Assembly: GCA_013298265.1 (NCBI GenBank)
Contig: JAAFHE010000011.1
Location: forward strand, 1 to 16,147
Length of the DNA stretch: 16,147 nucleotides
Source: Lysobacterales bacterium
Lineage (GTDB): Bacteria > Pseudomonadota > Gammaproteobacteria > Xanthomonadales > Rhodanobacteraceae
Direction of reading: 5' to 3'
In this document: positions 1-7,472 of the stretch, in pieces
Numbering within the stretch: the first letter of the stretch is position 1
Layout of the letters: each line of letters opens with the position of its first letter
Translations under genes and position numbers: made by a program
Notes under the pieces: generated by a model
Told to the model about the DNA's origin: nothing
Seen by the model: only the letters and a program-made list of their open reading frames with translations
Databases searched by the model: none

Positions 1-926
1 CTCCAACCATGGCACCCGCGCCGCTATTCGCTGTGAGCTTCATGACCGTAGTCGGTTCGCTTTTTTTCCCTATATGGATTTTCCAGGGATTGGAACTGAT
101 GCATTTCACAACACTGTGCAGTCTTGGGGGAAGACTGCTCGCCACCGCCGGCATCTTCGTATTCGTGGACGGTCCCGACGATGTGCTGATCGCAGCCCTG
201 CTGCAGTCATCCGGCACCTTCCTTTCCGGCGTGATGGCGCTGCCGATCATCTTGCGCCGTCTCCAAATCGTCTGGCCGCAGCACTGGCACGACGTGCGCG
301 ACGAGGTAGGTCTGGCCTGGAGCGAAGGCAGGAAGATGGCGCTTCCCGACTTCGCCAACCAGATGCTGACCAACTCGAGTGTCGTCGTACTCGGCTGGTT
401 CGCCGATGCCTCGACGGTAGGTACTTACGCCGCTCTGGAGAAGCTTGTGCGCGCCGGCAGCAGCGCCTTCACCCCGGTCGCGCAGGCGCTGTTCCCGCGG
501 GTGGCCCAGCGCCATCTGGCCGATCCGGTCGACGCCCGCGCCCTTCTCTGGCGCTGGAGTCTGCGGCTCGCCGCCGCGGCGGCTCTCGCGTCACTCGCGC
601 TTGCCGTGCTGGCCGAACCCGTGCTTGAGCTTCTGTTCGGACCTGCCTGGTCGGCGCAGGCTGGTGCGCTGGCACTGTTTGCCCCGTCGATCTTCTTTAG
701 TGTGGTTTCCACGGTGACGGCGCAGCTATGGCTGCTCGCGCGTGGACTTCAAGTCGCCTGGACGCAGACCATGTGGATCTGCGGCGCGCTGCGCGGGACG
801 GCACTGGCGACAGGGCCATTGCTGGGTGGCTACGTAGGCCTTGTCGTCGCGCAGTCCATTGCGGAATGCCTCGCTGCAACCGTCTTCCTGCGCGCCGCCC
901 GGCGCGGCGCGGGAGCATCGCCATGA
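1..926 (+). CDS. Polysaccharide flippase, Wzx/PST family (5' partial)
   Basis: Lipid-linked oligosaccharide flippase of the MATE-like polysaccharide transporter superfamily, expected in the inner membrane moving glycan repeat units to the periplasm. The visible part is about 307 residues. Family members usually have 400-480, so roughly the first 100 or more lie outside the window. The frame is open to the left edge, and the ATG at 9 is probably internal. An early FPIWIFQGLELM segment matches the conserved P-W-x-FQG-x-E-x-M motif of this family. Several hydrophobic segments follow, for example the Ala/Leu-rich stretch near 540-640 and the last 100 residues, around an amphipathic linker (EVGLAWSEGRKMALPDF). 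The stop overlaps the next ATG as ATGA at 923-926, indicating translational coupling with a glycosyltransferase. The polysaccharide cluster context supports the call. The substrate cannot be inferred. Confidence 0.85.
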   Translation, partial: PTMAPAPLFAVSFMTVVGSLFFPIWIFQGLELMHFTTLCSLGGRLLATAGIFVFVDGPDDVLIAALLQSSGTFLSGVMALPIILRRLQIVWPQHWHDVRDEVGLAWSEGRKMALPDFANQMLTNSSVVVLGWFADASTVGTYAALEKLVRAGSSAFTPVAQALFPRVAQRHLADPVDARALLWRWSLRLAAAAALASLALAVLAEPVLELLFGPAWSAQAGALALFAPSIFFSVVSTVTAQLWLLARGLQVAWTQTMWICGALRGTALATGPLLGGYVGLVVAQSIAECLAATVFLRAARRGAGASP

Positions 927-2158
927 AGATCTTGATCGTCGTCGCGCTGTATCCGCCCTGGAACATCGGCGGTGCCGAACTCGGCGTTCGCACGCTGGCC
1001 CTGGGCCTGACCGCACGCGGCTGGGATGTCCACATTGTTACATTGGCCCCGTCTGATGGCGGCGGGGAGCCGGCCGAAGCGCTGCAGGAGGGCGTGCGCG
1101 TACATCGCGTTCCGATGGCCAATCTCTATTGGCCGTATCGCCGCGATACGGCGCCGCCACCGGCTGCCAAGCGCGCCGCCTGGCATCTCATCGACACGTG
1201 GAACCCCCTGATGGCCGCGCGAGTGGGCCGCCTCGTTGATCGCATCAGACCCGACGCCGCAATCACACACACGCTGCAAGGTTTCTCCACCGCATTGTGG
1301 CCGGCGCTTGCCCGCCGTGGCGTTCCTGTGATGCACGTACTCAACGATTTCGCGCTGCTCTGCCCGCGCACGGTGCTGTTTCGCGACGGGCGCAACTGCG
1401 GCCACGGCAGCTTGCGCTGTCGTTCCTGTCGCTGGCTGACACGGCCGCGCTGGCGCCAGACCGTGCATTTGAGTCGGGTAGTCGGCGTCAGCCGCGCGGT
1501 GCTGCAGATTCACGAAGCCCACGGACTATTCCACGCGACACCGCGCGAAGTGATCTACAACGCATTGGCTCCCGGTGAGACGCCGCTGCCGGCGCTACCG
1601 GTGTGTGAGCCCCGGCACGAGCTGCGCTTTGGTTTTCTCGGCCGCGTGGATGAGCCCAAGGGCATCGAAACTCTGCTCGAGGCGGCGTCGCTCCTGTGCC
1701 AGCAAGGCAAGCGCTTTAGCCTGACTATCGGCGGTCGGGCCGGCTCTGACTATCTGACGACGCTGCAACAGCGCTGGCCGCTGTCAAACGTGGAATACCA
1801 GGGCTTCGTACAGCCGCAGGACTTTCTGGCCACGATCGACGTGCTGGTCTACCCGAGTCTCTCGCTCGAAGCGCTCGGCAACGCCGTCTTCGAGGCCTAC
1901 GCGAAAGGCGTGCCAGTGATTGGCTCGCGGCAGGGCGGCATCCCCGAAATGATCGAGCCTGGCGTGACCGGATTCACCTTCGCCAGCGGGGACGCGGCCA
2001 TGCTTGCCGAACACATGGCCATGCTGATCGACCAGCCAGGCCTGCGGGAGGCGATGGCCCGGGCCGCGCTGAATAAATCCCACGCCTTCCTGGCGCAGCG
2101 GCGCATCGACGAGTTCGAGCAGGCCATCCGTGCCATCGTGACAGACCGCTCGTCGTGA
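923..2158 (+). CDS. GT4-family glycosyltransferase with a Cys cluster
   Basis: Cytoplasmic GT-B fold, retaining glycosyltransferase of family GT4 (411 aa), expected to transfer a nucleotide-activated sugar to the growing lipid-linked glycan. The N-terminal domain opens MKILIVVALYPPWNIGGAEL, the classic acceptor-side start with the Gly loop. The C-terminal donor domain has FGFLGRVDEPKGIETLLEA near residue 245 and the E-x7-E signature (E316, E324) in SLEALGNAVFEAYAKGVPV. A cysteine group, C147-x11-C159-x6-C166-x2-C169, follows HVLNDFALLCP. Similar clusters occur in a subset of GT4 enzymes and could bind a metal. The start at 923 is preferred to an in-frame start at 728 because it overlaps the flippase stop as ATGA and begins exactly at the family N-terminus. 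The stop overlaps the next gene as GTGA. Donor and acceptor sugars are unknown. Confidence 0.9.
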   Translation: MKILIVVALYPPWNIGGAELGVRTLALGLTARGWDVHIVTLAPSDGGGEPAEALQEGVRVHRVPMANLYWPYRRDTAPPPAAKRAAWHLIDTWNPLMAARVGRLVDRIRPDAAITHTLQGFSTALWPALARRGVPVMHVLNDFALLCPRTVLFRDGRNCGHGSLRCRSCRWLTRPRWRQTVHLSRVVGVSRAVLQIHEAHGLFHATPREVIYNALAPGETPLPALPVCEPRHELRFGFLGRVDEPKGIETLLEAASLLCQQGKRFSLTIGGRAGSDYLTTLQQRWPLSNVEYQGFVQPQDFLATIDVLVYPSLSLEALGNAVFEAYAKGVPVIGSRQGGIPEMIEPGVTGFTFASGDAAMLAEHMAMLIDQPGLREAMARAALNKSHAFLAQRRIDEFEQAIRAIVTDRSS

Positions 2159-3420
2159 TCGGGACGGTGCGCACATCGGCATCGCTCCGACGTGAGAAGT
2201 TCGTTCTCTGGGCGGCGCTCGCGTTCTTCACCGCTACCATCGTGTCGGCGCCAATGCGCTGGATCTTCGCCCAGGCCGGCCTGACTCCGCTGATCTATCT
2301 CCCGAATGCCGCGCTGCTCACGGCAACGATCTGGCATACCGTTGCCGAAGTGCCGGCAGGCGAATACTCGCTGCAACGGTTCGGCGGACTCGCCGTCATC
2401 GCCGGCGGCTTGGCGATTGGACTGGCCCTTCTGCCGCCCAAGCAGGTGGCGCTCGGCGCCTATGCGTTGCTGCCGTTCTGGTTCGGCCTCGCCTGTGGTC
2501 CGCTGCTACTGCGCGCATGGCGGGTGATCGCGCCACTTCTGTGGCCTTTCTGGCTGATTTGCCTTGGCGGCGTGATTACCAATTCACTGGTCGACTATCC
2601 CTGGGAGGGCTTCGCCTATTCGGTCGGCGACGTTGACGTGGAGGGCGCGCGCGAATGGTATGCAACGGGCGGCGGCAAGCGCATCGCCGGCCTGGCGCGC
2701 GCGTCCTTCGACGCCGGCGTGCATGTGCTGATCCTCTCGCTGCTGCTCGCGATCGAAACGCGCTCTCGTCTGGTAGCGATTGCAGTCTGGGCGCTGGGCG
2801 CCTATGCGGTCGTACTGACGACCAGCAAGGGAGTGCTGATCGTCTTCCTGGTTCTCACCCCCTACGTGGCCGCGCGACGCTGGATTCCCGAGCCGGCATT
2901 GCGCGCGTTGCCGGTCGTAATCGGCGGTATCGGCATGCTGCTGCCGCTGGCGGCGCTGCTATTCGACGTGCGCTTTGACGTACGCGACGAGGCGCTCGCC
3001 AACATCACCTTCTCATTCGTCGACCGACTGCAGAACATGTGGCCGGAAGCCTGGCTGCTGCTGCATGAGCACGGCCACATGTTGTTTGGCCGCGGCATCG
3101 GCGGCATCGGCACGGCCCAGACCTATTTCGAGCCGGGCCGATTCAATGCGGCCGACAATCTGTTCATGTACTGGTGGGTCGTGTTTGGCTGGGCCATCTT
3201 TCCGCTGTTCCTGGGGACACTGCTGCGCAGCGTGCTGCTGCGCCCGCATCACGACGCAACCGATCGCCGCGTCTACGTGCTGTGGCTGGCCGCGCTAACC
3301 TACGGCATGACTACGAATATAGTGGAAAATGCTATGTTTGCTGCTTTTTGCGGACTGGCGATCCGACATGTACTGGCCCGGCCGGCCGGGTGGCCGCCAC
3401 CGCAGCCGGCGCAGGCGTAG
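2155..3420 (+). CDS. Wzy/WaaL-type O-antigen polymerase or ligase-like membrane protein
   Basis: Polytopic inner-membrane protein of 421 aa with about ten or more hydrophobic segments, of the length expected for O-antigen polymerases and ligases. Family-like marks are TTSKGVLIVFLVLTPY near residue 222 and the late motif GRGIGGIGTAQ (from about residue 312). The latter is followed by a soluble loop and AADNLFMYWWVVFGW. It resembles the G-x-G...N-x-(F/Y)-(L/M)...G pattern at the end of the large periplasmic loop in Wzy_C/O-antigen ligase proteins. The start is GTG at 2155, overlapping the preceding stop as GTGA. The position beside a flippase and glycosyltransferases suggests polymerisation of the repeat unit. 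Sequence conservation in this family is poor, so polymerase versus ligase cannot be decided. Confidence 0.72.
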   Translation: MIGTVRTSASLRREKFVLWAALAFFTATIVSAPMRWIFAQAGLTPLIYLPNAALLTATIWHTVAEVPAGEYSLQRFGGLAVIAGGLAIGLALLPPKQVALGAYALLPFWFGLACGPLLLRAWRVIAPLLWPFWLICLGGVITNSLVDYPWEGFAYSVGDVDVEGAREWYATGGGKRIAGLARASFDAGVHVLILSLLLAIETRSRLVAIAVWALGAYAVVLTTSKGVLIVFLVLTPYVAARRWIPEPALRALPVVIGGIGMLLPLAALLFDVRFDVRDEALANITFSFVDRLQNMWPEAWLLLHEHGHMLFGRGIGGIGTAQTYFEPGRFNAADNLFMYWWVVFGWAIFPLFLGTLLRSVLLRPHHDATDRRVYVLWLAALTYGMTTNIVENAMFAAFCGLAIRHVLARPAGWPPPQPAQA

Positions 3421-3442
3421 GCGCCGCGGCGCCGGAGGACAC

Positions 3443-4555
3443 ATGGAACGACAGCTACTGGTCAATGCACGATTCATCGACCGCCCGGTGACCGGTGTGG
3501 AGCGAGTCGCGCGCGAGGCGCTCGCTGCGATGGCACGCGACCATCTGGACGCGCAGGGAGGGTGGACCTCGCCCGGCGGCGACTATTGGCGCGTGTCGCT
3601 CGTAGCGCCGCGGGTAGCCGATACGCCCTCGCCCTGGCCCAACCTGCCGCTGCTCCGACACGGGCGGCTGCGGGGACATGCCTGGGAACAATTCGAGTTG
3701 CCGCGGCTGGTTGGCCGGCACTGGCTGCTCAGTCCCTGCAATACCGGTCCGCTGCTCAAGCGCCGCCATCTTCTGTTCCTGCACGACGCCCAGCCGTTTG
3801 CCTTTCCCGGCAACTTCACCTGGAGCTTCCGCACCTGGTATCGGCTGCTGTTCCATATCGCCGGCCGGCGCGCCGCCGGACTTCTGTGCAATTCGGTGTT
3901 TACTCGGGACGAACTCGTGCGGCGGGTTGGGCTGGATGCGCACAAAATCACAACCTGCCTGCTCGGCGGCGATCACGCGCTGCGGGGCACCGAGGTCGCA
4001 ACGTTGCCGCCGCTGCCCGACACGTTTCTGCTGGCCGTGTCCAGTCCAAGTCCGAACAAGAATTTCAGCGCTGTTGTCGCCGCTCTGGAAATCCTCGGCG
4101 ATGCTGCGCCCGCCTGCGTCATCGTAGGGGCGCCGAATGAGCGCATTTTCGCGCAGGCCCAGCTTGACAGTAAGCGTATCGTCCGGCTCGGCTATGTCAG
4201 CGACGCGCAGCTCTTCGCCCTGTATAGCCGCGCGCTGGCCCTGGTCTATCCCTCGTTCTACGAAGGATTCGGGCTACCGCCGCTCGAGGCCATGACAAGA
4301 GGCTGCCCGGTCGTTCTGGCACGCAGCAGCGCCCTGCCCGAAATCGGCGGCGATGCGGCGGAGTACTGCGACCCCGCCGACCCGGCTTCTGTCGCCGAGG
4401 CCATCGCGAGGGTCTGTACCTCGCCGCACCACCGCAACGTATTGCGTGAACGCGGCCATGCCCGGGCCAGCGAACTTACCTGGTCGCACACGGCCCGCAG
4501 CATGCTCGACGCGCTGGCGCGGACGGCGGGCGGCTCCCCACACACCGATCCATGA
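3443..4555 (+). CDS. GT4-family glycosyltransferase (mannosyltransferase-like)
   Basis: GT-B fold glycosyltransferase of 370 aa, cytoplasmic or membrane-associated. The N-terminus, MERQLLVNARFIDRPVTGVER, is typical of GT4 enzymes that start with an N-A-R-x5-(T/S)-G-(I/V)-x-R pattern. The donor domain shows AVSSPSPNKNFSAVVAALE, then YPSFYEGFGLPPLEAMTRG with the E-x7-E pair E274/E282, then GCPVVLARSSALPEIGGDAA. This C-terminal half resembles mannosyltransferases of O-antigen clusters, but the sugar is not proven. A purine-rich GGAGGA at 3434-3439 precedes the ATG by 3 nt. An in-frame start at 3329 would overlap the previous gene and lacks family similarity. The stop forms an ATGA junction at 4552-4555. 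Only 22 bp separate it from the upstream gene, so it belongs to the same operon. Confidence 0.9.
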   Translation: MERQLLVNARFIDRPVTGVERVAREALAAMARDHLDAQGGWTSPGGDYWRVSLVAPRVADTPSPWPNLPLLRHGRLRGHAWEQFELPRLVGRHWLLSPCNTGPLLKRRHLLFLHDAQPFAFPGNFTWSFRTWYRLLFHIAGRRAAGLLCNSVFTRDELVRRVGLDAHKITTCLLGGDHALRGTEVATLPPLPDTFLLAVSSPSPNKNFSAVVAALEILGDAAPACVIVGAPNERIFAQAQLDSKRIVRLGYVSDAQLFALYSRALALVYPSFYEGFGLPPLEAMTRGCPVVLARSSALPEIGGDAAEYCDPADPASVAEAIARVCTSPHHRNVLRERGHARASELTWSHTARSMLDALARTAGGSPHTDP

Positions 4556-4557
4556 GC

Positions 4558-4563
4558 AAGGAG
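4558..4563 (+). promoter_or_regulatory. Ribosome binding site deciding the start of the last glycosyltransferase
   Basis: AAGGAG lies 6 nt upstream of the ATG at 4570. The alternative ATG at 4552, inside the ATGA junction with the preceding gene, has only a C/A-rich upstream stretch and no Shine-Dalgarno. The 4570 start also gives the family-typical N-terminus MRVALVHDWL. Confidence 0.6.
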
Positions 4564-4569
4564 TCGTCC

Positions 4570-5703
4570 ATGCGTGTTGCTCTCGTCCATGACTGGCTCG
4601 TGATCTACGGCGGCGCGGAGCGCGTGCTGGAACAGCTGATCAACCTGTTTCCGTCTGCCGATATCTTCAGCCTTATCGATTTCGTCCCGGACGCCCAACG
4701 CGGCTTTCTGGGGGGACGTCGGCCACATACCAGCGCCATGCAGCGGATACCCGGCGTGGCGAAGCACTACCGCAAGCTGTTGCCACTGATGCCTTATCAC
4801 ATCGAGCAGTTCGACCTGTCGGCCTACGATCTCGTGATTTCGAGCAGCTATTGTGTGGCCAAGGGTGCGCTGACCGGCCCGAATCAGGTGCACCTGTGCT
4901 ACTGCCACTCGCCAATGCGCTACGCGTGGGACCACTACCACGAGTATCTGCGCGAGACGGGACTCGTCCGCGGTCCGGCCGCCTGGTTTGCACGTTGGCA
5001 GCTGCACCGCATCCGCACCTGGGACGTGCGTTCGGCCAATACGGTCGATCATTTCGTGGCGAACTCACGCTTCGTGCAGGCGCGCATCCGCAAGTTTTAC
5101 CGCCGCGACTCGGTCGTCGTGCCGCCGCCGGTGGATACCGGGCTGTTCGATCTCGAACCGGACAAGGACGACTACTACGTCGCGGCGGGCCGGTTCGTGC
5201 CGTTCAAGCGCCTCGATCTGGTTGCTGAGGCGTTTCGGCGCATGCCTTCACGACGCCTTGTGCTGGTCGGCGACGGCCCCGAAATGTCGCGCATCCGTGC
5301 CTGCGCAGGTCCCAATGTGGAATTTACCGGCTTTCTTTCGCCCGAAGGGGTGCGCGAGAAGCTACGCCGCGCAAAGGCCTTCGTGTTCCCGTCCGAGGAG
5401 GATTTCGGCATTGTGCCGGTCGAGGCCCAGGCATGTGGCACGCCCGTGATCGCCTACGCCTCGGGCGGTGCGCTGGAGACCGTCATCGGGCTGGACGACG
5501 GCTCCGGTCATGCGCCGACCGGCCTGTTCTTCAACGAGCAATCCGCCGACAGCATCATCGCGGCGGTGGAGCGGTTCGAAGCACAGTCGGCTTGCTTCGA
5601 CGCGACGGCCATCCGGCAACAGGCCGAACGGTTCTCGCCGGCCGTGTTCCGCGCCGCATTCGCCAGCGAGGTCGAGCACGCCCTGGCAGCGCTGCGCCGC
5701 TGA
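4570..5703 (+). CDS. GT4-family glycosyltransferase (WbaZ-like)
   Basis: GT-B fold glycosyltransferase of 377 aa and the last gene of the polysaccharide operon. The N-terminus MRVALVHDWLVIYGGAERVL is characteristic of WbaZ-type GT4 enzymes, many of which are mannosyltransferases. The middle carries CYCHSPMRYAWDHY, a signature of this subgroup, and HFVANSRFVQARIRKFYRR. The donor domain has YYVAAGRFVPFKRLDLVAEA and EEDFGIVPVEAQACGTPV, with catalytic-type E277-x7-E285. The start was placed at 4570 rather than 4552 because of the AAGGAG 6 nt upstream. If 4552 is used, six residues (MSKESS) are added and an ATGA overlap is created. The stop lies one base from the convergent stop of the minus-strand signalling gene. 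Which sugar it transfers is inference only. Confidence 0.9.
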   Translation: MRVALVHDWLVIYGGAERVLEQLINLFPSADIFSLIDFVPDAQRGFLGGRRPHTSAMQRIPGVAKHYRKLLPLMPYHIEQFDLSAYDLVISSSYCVAKGALTGPNQVHLCYCHSPMRYAWDHYHEYLRETGLVRGPAAWFARWQLHRIRTWDVRSANTVDHFVANSRFVQARIRKFYRRDSVVVPPPVDTGLFDLEPDKDDYYVAAGRFVPFKRLDLVAEAFRRMPSRRLVLVGDGPEMSRIRACAGPNVEFTGFLSPEGVREKLRRAKAFVFPSEEDFGIVPVEAQACGTPVIAYASGGALETVIGLDDGSGHAPTGLFFNEQSADSIIAAVERFEAQSACFDATAIRQQAERFSPAVFRAAFASEVEHALAALRR

Positions 5704-5704
5704 C

Positions 5705-7321
5705 TCATCCGGCAGAGGCCGGCTCCGCGCGAAACTTGACGAGCAACTGCGCCTGTCGCCGGTCGCGGTCGGCGAAATAGTGCACCCGGTCGAAACAGTG
5801 CTCGATCACGTACAAACCATATCCGCCCTCGCTATAGTCGGGCGGCAGCTCGGCTGGACGCTCCGGCCGGAACGGCACACCGCGGTAGACCAGCTCACAG
5901 GTCAGCATCTCGTCATTCCAGGCAATGGTCAGTGCAGCGCCCAGCGTTGGCTCGATCTCGCCGTGACGGAAGGCGTTGGTCACGGCCTCAACCACACCGG
6001 CCTCGACTGCAACGCGCCACGATTCGCTGGCCTCTCCGGCCGCCTGGTCAAGCACGGCAGCAATACGCTGACGCAACAGCGTCAATTGATCCACCGCGTC
6101 AAAGATCTGTAGCGTCTGCGCCACTGGGCCAACAGCGGGCGCCCATTCCAGCAGCAGCAGCGAACGATCATCGGCTGCATATGCATCGCTGGCGGCCACG
6201 ATCGCGTCGGCGAGGTCTCCGGCCATGCCGGGTGCGGTGCCTTCGATCAGGGCAAGCAGGCCCTCAAGGCCTCCCTGCTCGGGCGTCTCGAAGGCATCGA
6301 CGATCCCGTCAGACACGAGCAGCAGGCGGTCGCCACGCATAAGCACCAGCTCGCACGCCACATACCCGTCATCGCGCAGCACGCCCAACGGAAGGTTCTT
6401 GCCATTGAGCAGCAACGCACTCGAAGCGCCGGCGCGTTGGAGAACCGCTTTGGTATGTCCGCAGTCGACGAACCGGAACGTGCCGCTATACAGGCCTATT
6501 CGCCAGTATTGCAGCGTGATCAACCCCTCCAGCTGCTCAAGCACCGGCTGTAGTTCGCGCGACAGCCGGCAGCAGATGTCTTCTATCGACAACTCCGCAC
6601 GAGCTTCGATCAGCAGCCGCATCAGGGTCGCCTTCAGTCCCGCGCCCAGCATGGCGGCAGACAGCCCCTTGCCCATCGCGTCGCCAACGACAATATCCAG
6701 CGCGCCGTCGCTGCTGGCAAACCCGTCGACGAAATCACCGTTGACGCTGTGCACGGGATTCACTCGCTGGGTGCAGCGCAGTGCCCCCCATTGCGCCGGC
6801 AGCGACTGATACAGAATGTGCTGTTGTACATGTGCGCCAATGCGCTGCTCATAGTCGCGCAGCGTGCGCAGGCGCGCCTGCTGTTCGGCGATCTCCGCTT
6901 GCGCAGCGCGCAGCGCTTCGCGATCACGGATCTGCACGGACACCTTCTGTATCATCTGGCGCAACAGCACGCGTTGCGCGGGCTTGATGAGCACGTGGTC
7001 GACGCCCAGTTCGATGGCATGTACCAGCGCGTCCTGGTCGCCGAAAGCGGTAATCAGAATGATGGGGAAATCGACGGACCAAGCCCGTACGCGCTCAGCC
7101 AGATCCAGGCCCGTTTCCCGCCCCTCGAAACGCAGGTCGGTCACCAGTACGTTGACCTGTCGTGATTCGATCAGCGGCCAGGCATCTTCGGGACGCTCCA
7201 CCACGAATAGCGCCTGCGCATGCGGCTGCAACCAGCGCTGCAGCATCAGACGGCTGACAGGGTCGTCTTCCGCCACGGCGATAAACAGCGGGCTGCCGCC
7301 AGCATTGTCGAAAATGCTCAT
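5705..7321 (-). CDS. Response regulator with PP2C phosphatase and RsbW-like kinase domains (HsbR/CrsR-like)
   Basis: Cytoplasmic three-domain switch protein of 538 aa. Residues 12-125 form a CheY-like receiver with acidic E18/D19/D20, phospho-acceptor D62, T91 and K113. A coiled-coil linker (REALRAAQAEIAEQQARLRTL) leads to a SpoIIE/PP2C phosphatase domain at about 160-385, with metal-binding D196 (NGDF), D214 (VGDAMGKG), DCGHTK and VSDG. Residues from about 405 to 530 form a GHKL/RsbW-type ATPase with N-box VEAVTNAFRHGE and G-box EGGYGLYVIEH. The order matches Pseudomonas HsbR and Shewanella CrsR. These dephosphorylate or phosphorylate a STAS anti-anti-sigma protein depending on receiver phosphorylation. 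No STAS gene is visible here. The start at 7321 is chosen over an in-frame GTG at 7384: it has GGAG 8 nt upstream, and the extra 21 residues are Arg/Ala/Pro-rich and resemble no domain. Divergent from the hybrid kinase, a likely partner. Confidence 0.9.
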   Translation of the reverse strand: MSIFDNAGGSPLFIAVAEDDPVSRLMLQRWLQPHAQALFVVERPEDAWPLIESRQVNVLVTDLRFEGRETGLDLAERVRAWSVDFPIILITAFGDQDALVHAIELGVDHVLIKPAQRVLLRQMIQKVSVQIRDREALRAAQAEIAEQQARLRTLRDYEQRIGAHVQQHILYQSLPAQWGALRCTQRVNPVHSVNGDFVDGFASSDGALDIVVGDAMGKGLSAAMLGAGLKATLMRLLIEARAELSIEDICCRLSRELQPVLEQLEGLITLQYWRIGLYSGTFRFVDCGHTKAVLQRAGASSALLLNGKNLPLGVLRDDGYVACELVLMRGDRLLLVSDGIVDAFETPEQGGLEGLLALIEGTAPGMAGDLADAIVAASDAYAADDRSLLLLEWAPAVGPVAQTLQIFDAVDQLTLLRQRIAAVLDQAAGEASESWRVAVEAGVVEAVTNAFRHGEIEPTLGAALTIAWNDEMLTCELVYRGVPFRPERPAELPPDYSEGGYGLYVIEHCFDRVHYFADRDRRQAQLLVKFRAEPASAG

Positions 7322-7369
7322 CACACCTGCTCCGCGCGCTGCCGGCGCCAGGGGCCGCCGGACGGGACG

Positions 7370-7378
7370 ACTATAGCA
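7370..7378 (-). promoter_or_regulatory. Candidate extended -10 promoter of the HsbR-like gene
   Basis: Read on the minus strand, this is TGCTATAGT, a TG-n-TATAGT extended -10 element one base from consensus. Transcription would start near 7363, giving a leader of about 40 nt before the ATG at 7321. No good -35 hexamer lies 17 nt upstream (CAGATT), which extended -10 promoters tolerate. Prediction by eye. Confidence 0.4.
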
Positions 7379-7380
7379 AC

Positions 7381-7393
7381 TCACACATTGTGA
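7381..7393. repeat. Inverted repeat TCACA-CAT-TGTGA in a divergent promoter region
   Basis: Perfect 5-bp arms around a 3-bp centre in the 151-bp region between two divergent signalling genes. It lies just upstream of the extended -10 element of the minus-strand gene, within the spacer between its -10 and -35 positions. A bound regulator there would block that promoter. The order TCACA-TGTGA is the reverse of a CRP site. The short arms mean it could be chance. Confidence 0.3.
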
Positions 7394-7472
7394 ATCTGCG
7401 CGCGTAATAGACTGGGCAACGCCACATCAGCCGCCGGATTTTCCAACGCTAGCCAGAGCAGGGCGACAACGC

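Noticed and set aside
728..922. Upstream in-frame extension of the first glycosyltransferase
   Set aside because: It overlaps the flippase in another frame. The residues are Arg-rich, and the family N-terminus starts at 923 with an ATGA junction.
3420..3433. 14-bp perfect palindrome GGCGCCGCGGCGCC between two operon genes
   Set aside because: It is made only of G and C in GC-rich DNA, has almost no loop and sits next to the ribosome binding site. Chance is likely and no terminator tail follows.
7381..7393. CRP-type operator
   Set aside because: The half sites are in the order TCACA-N3-TGTGA. CRP needs TGTGA-N6-TCACA.
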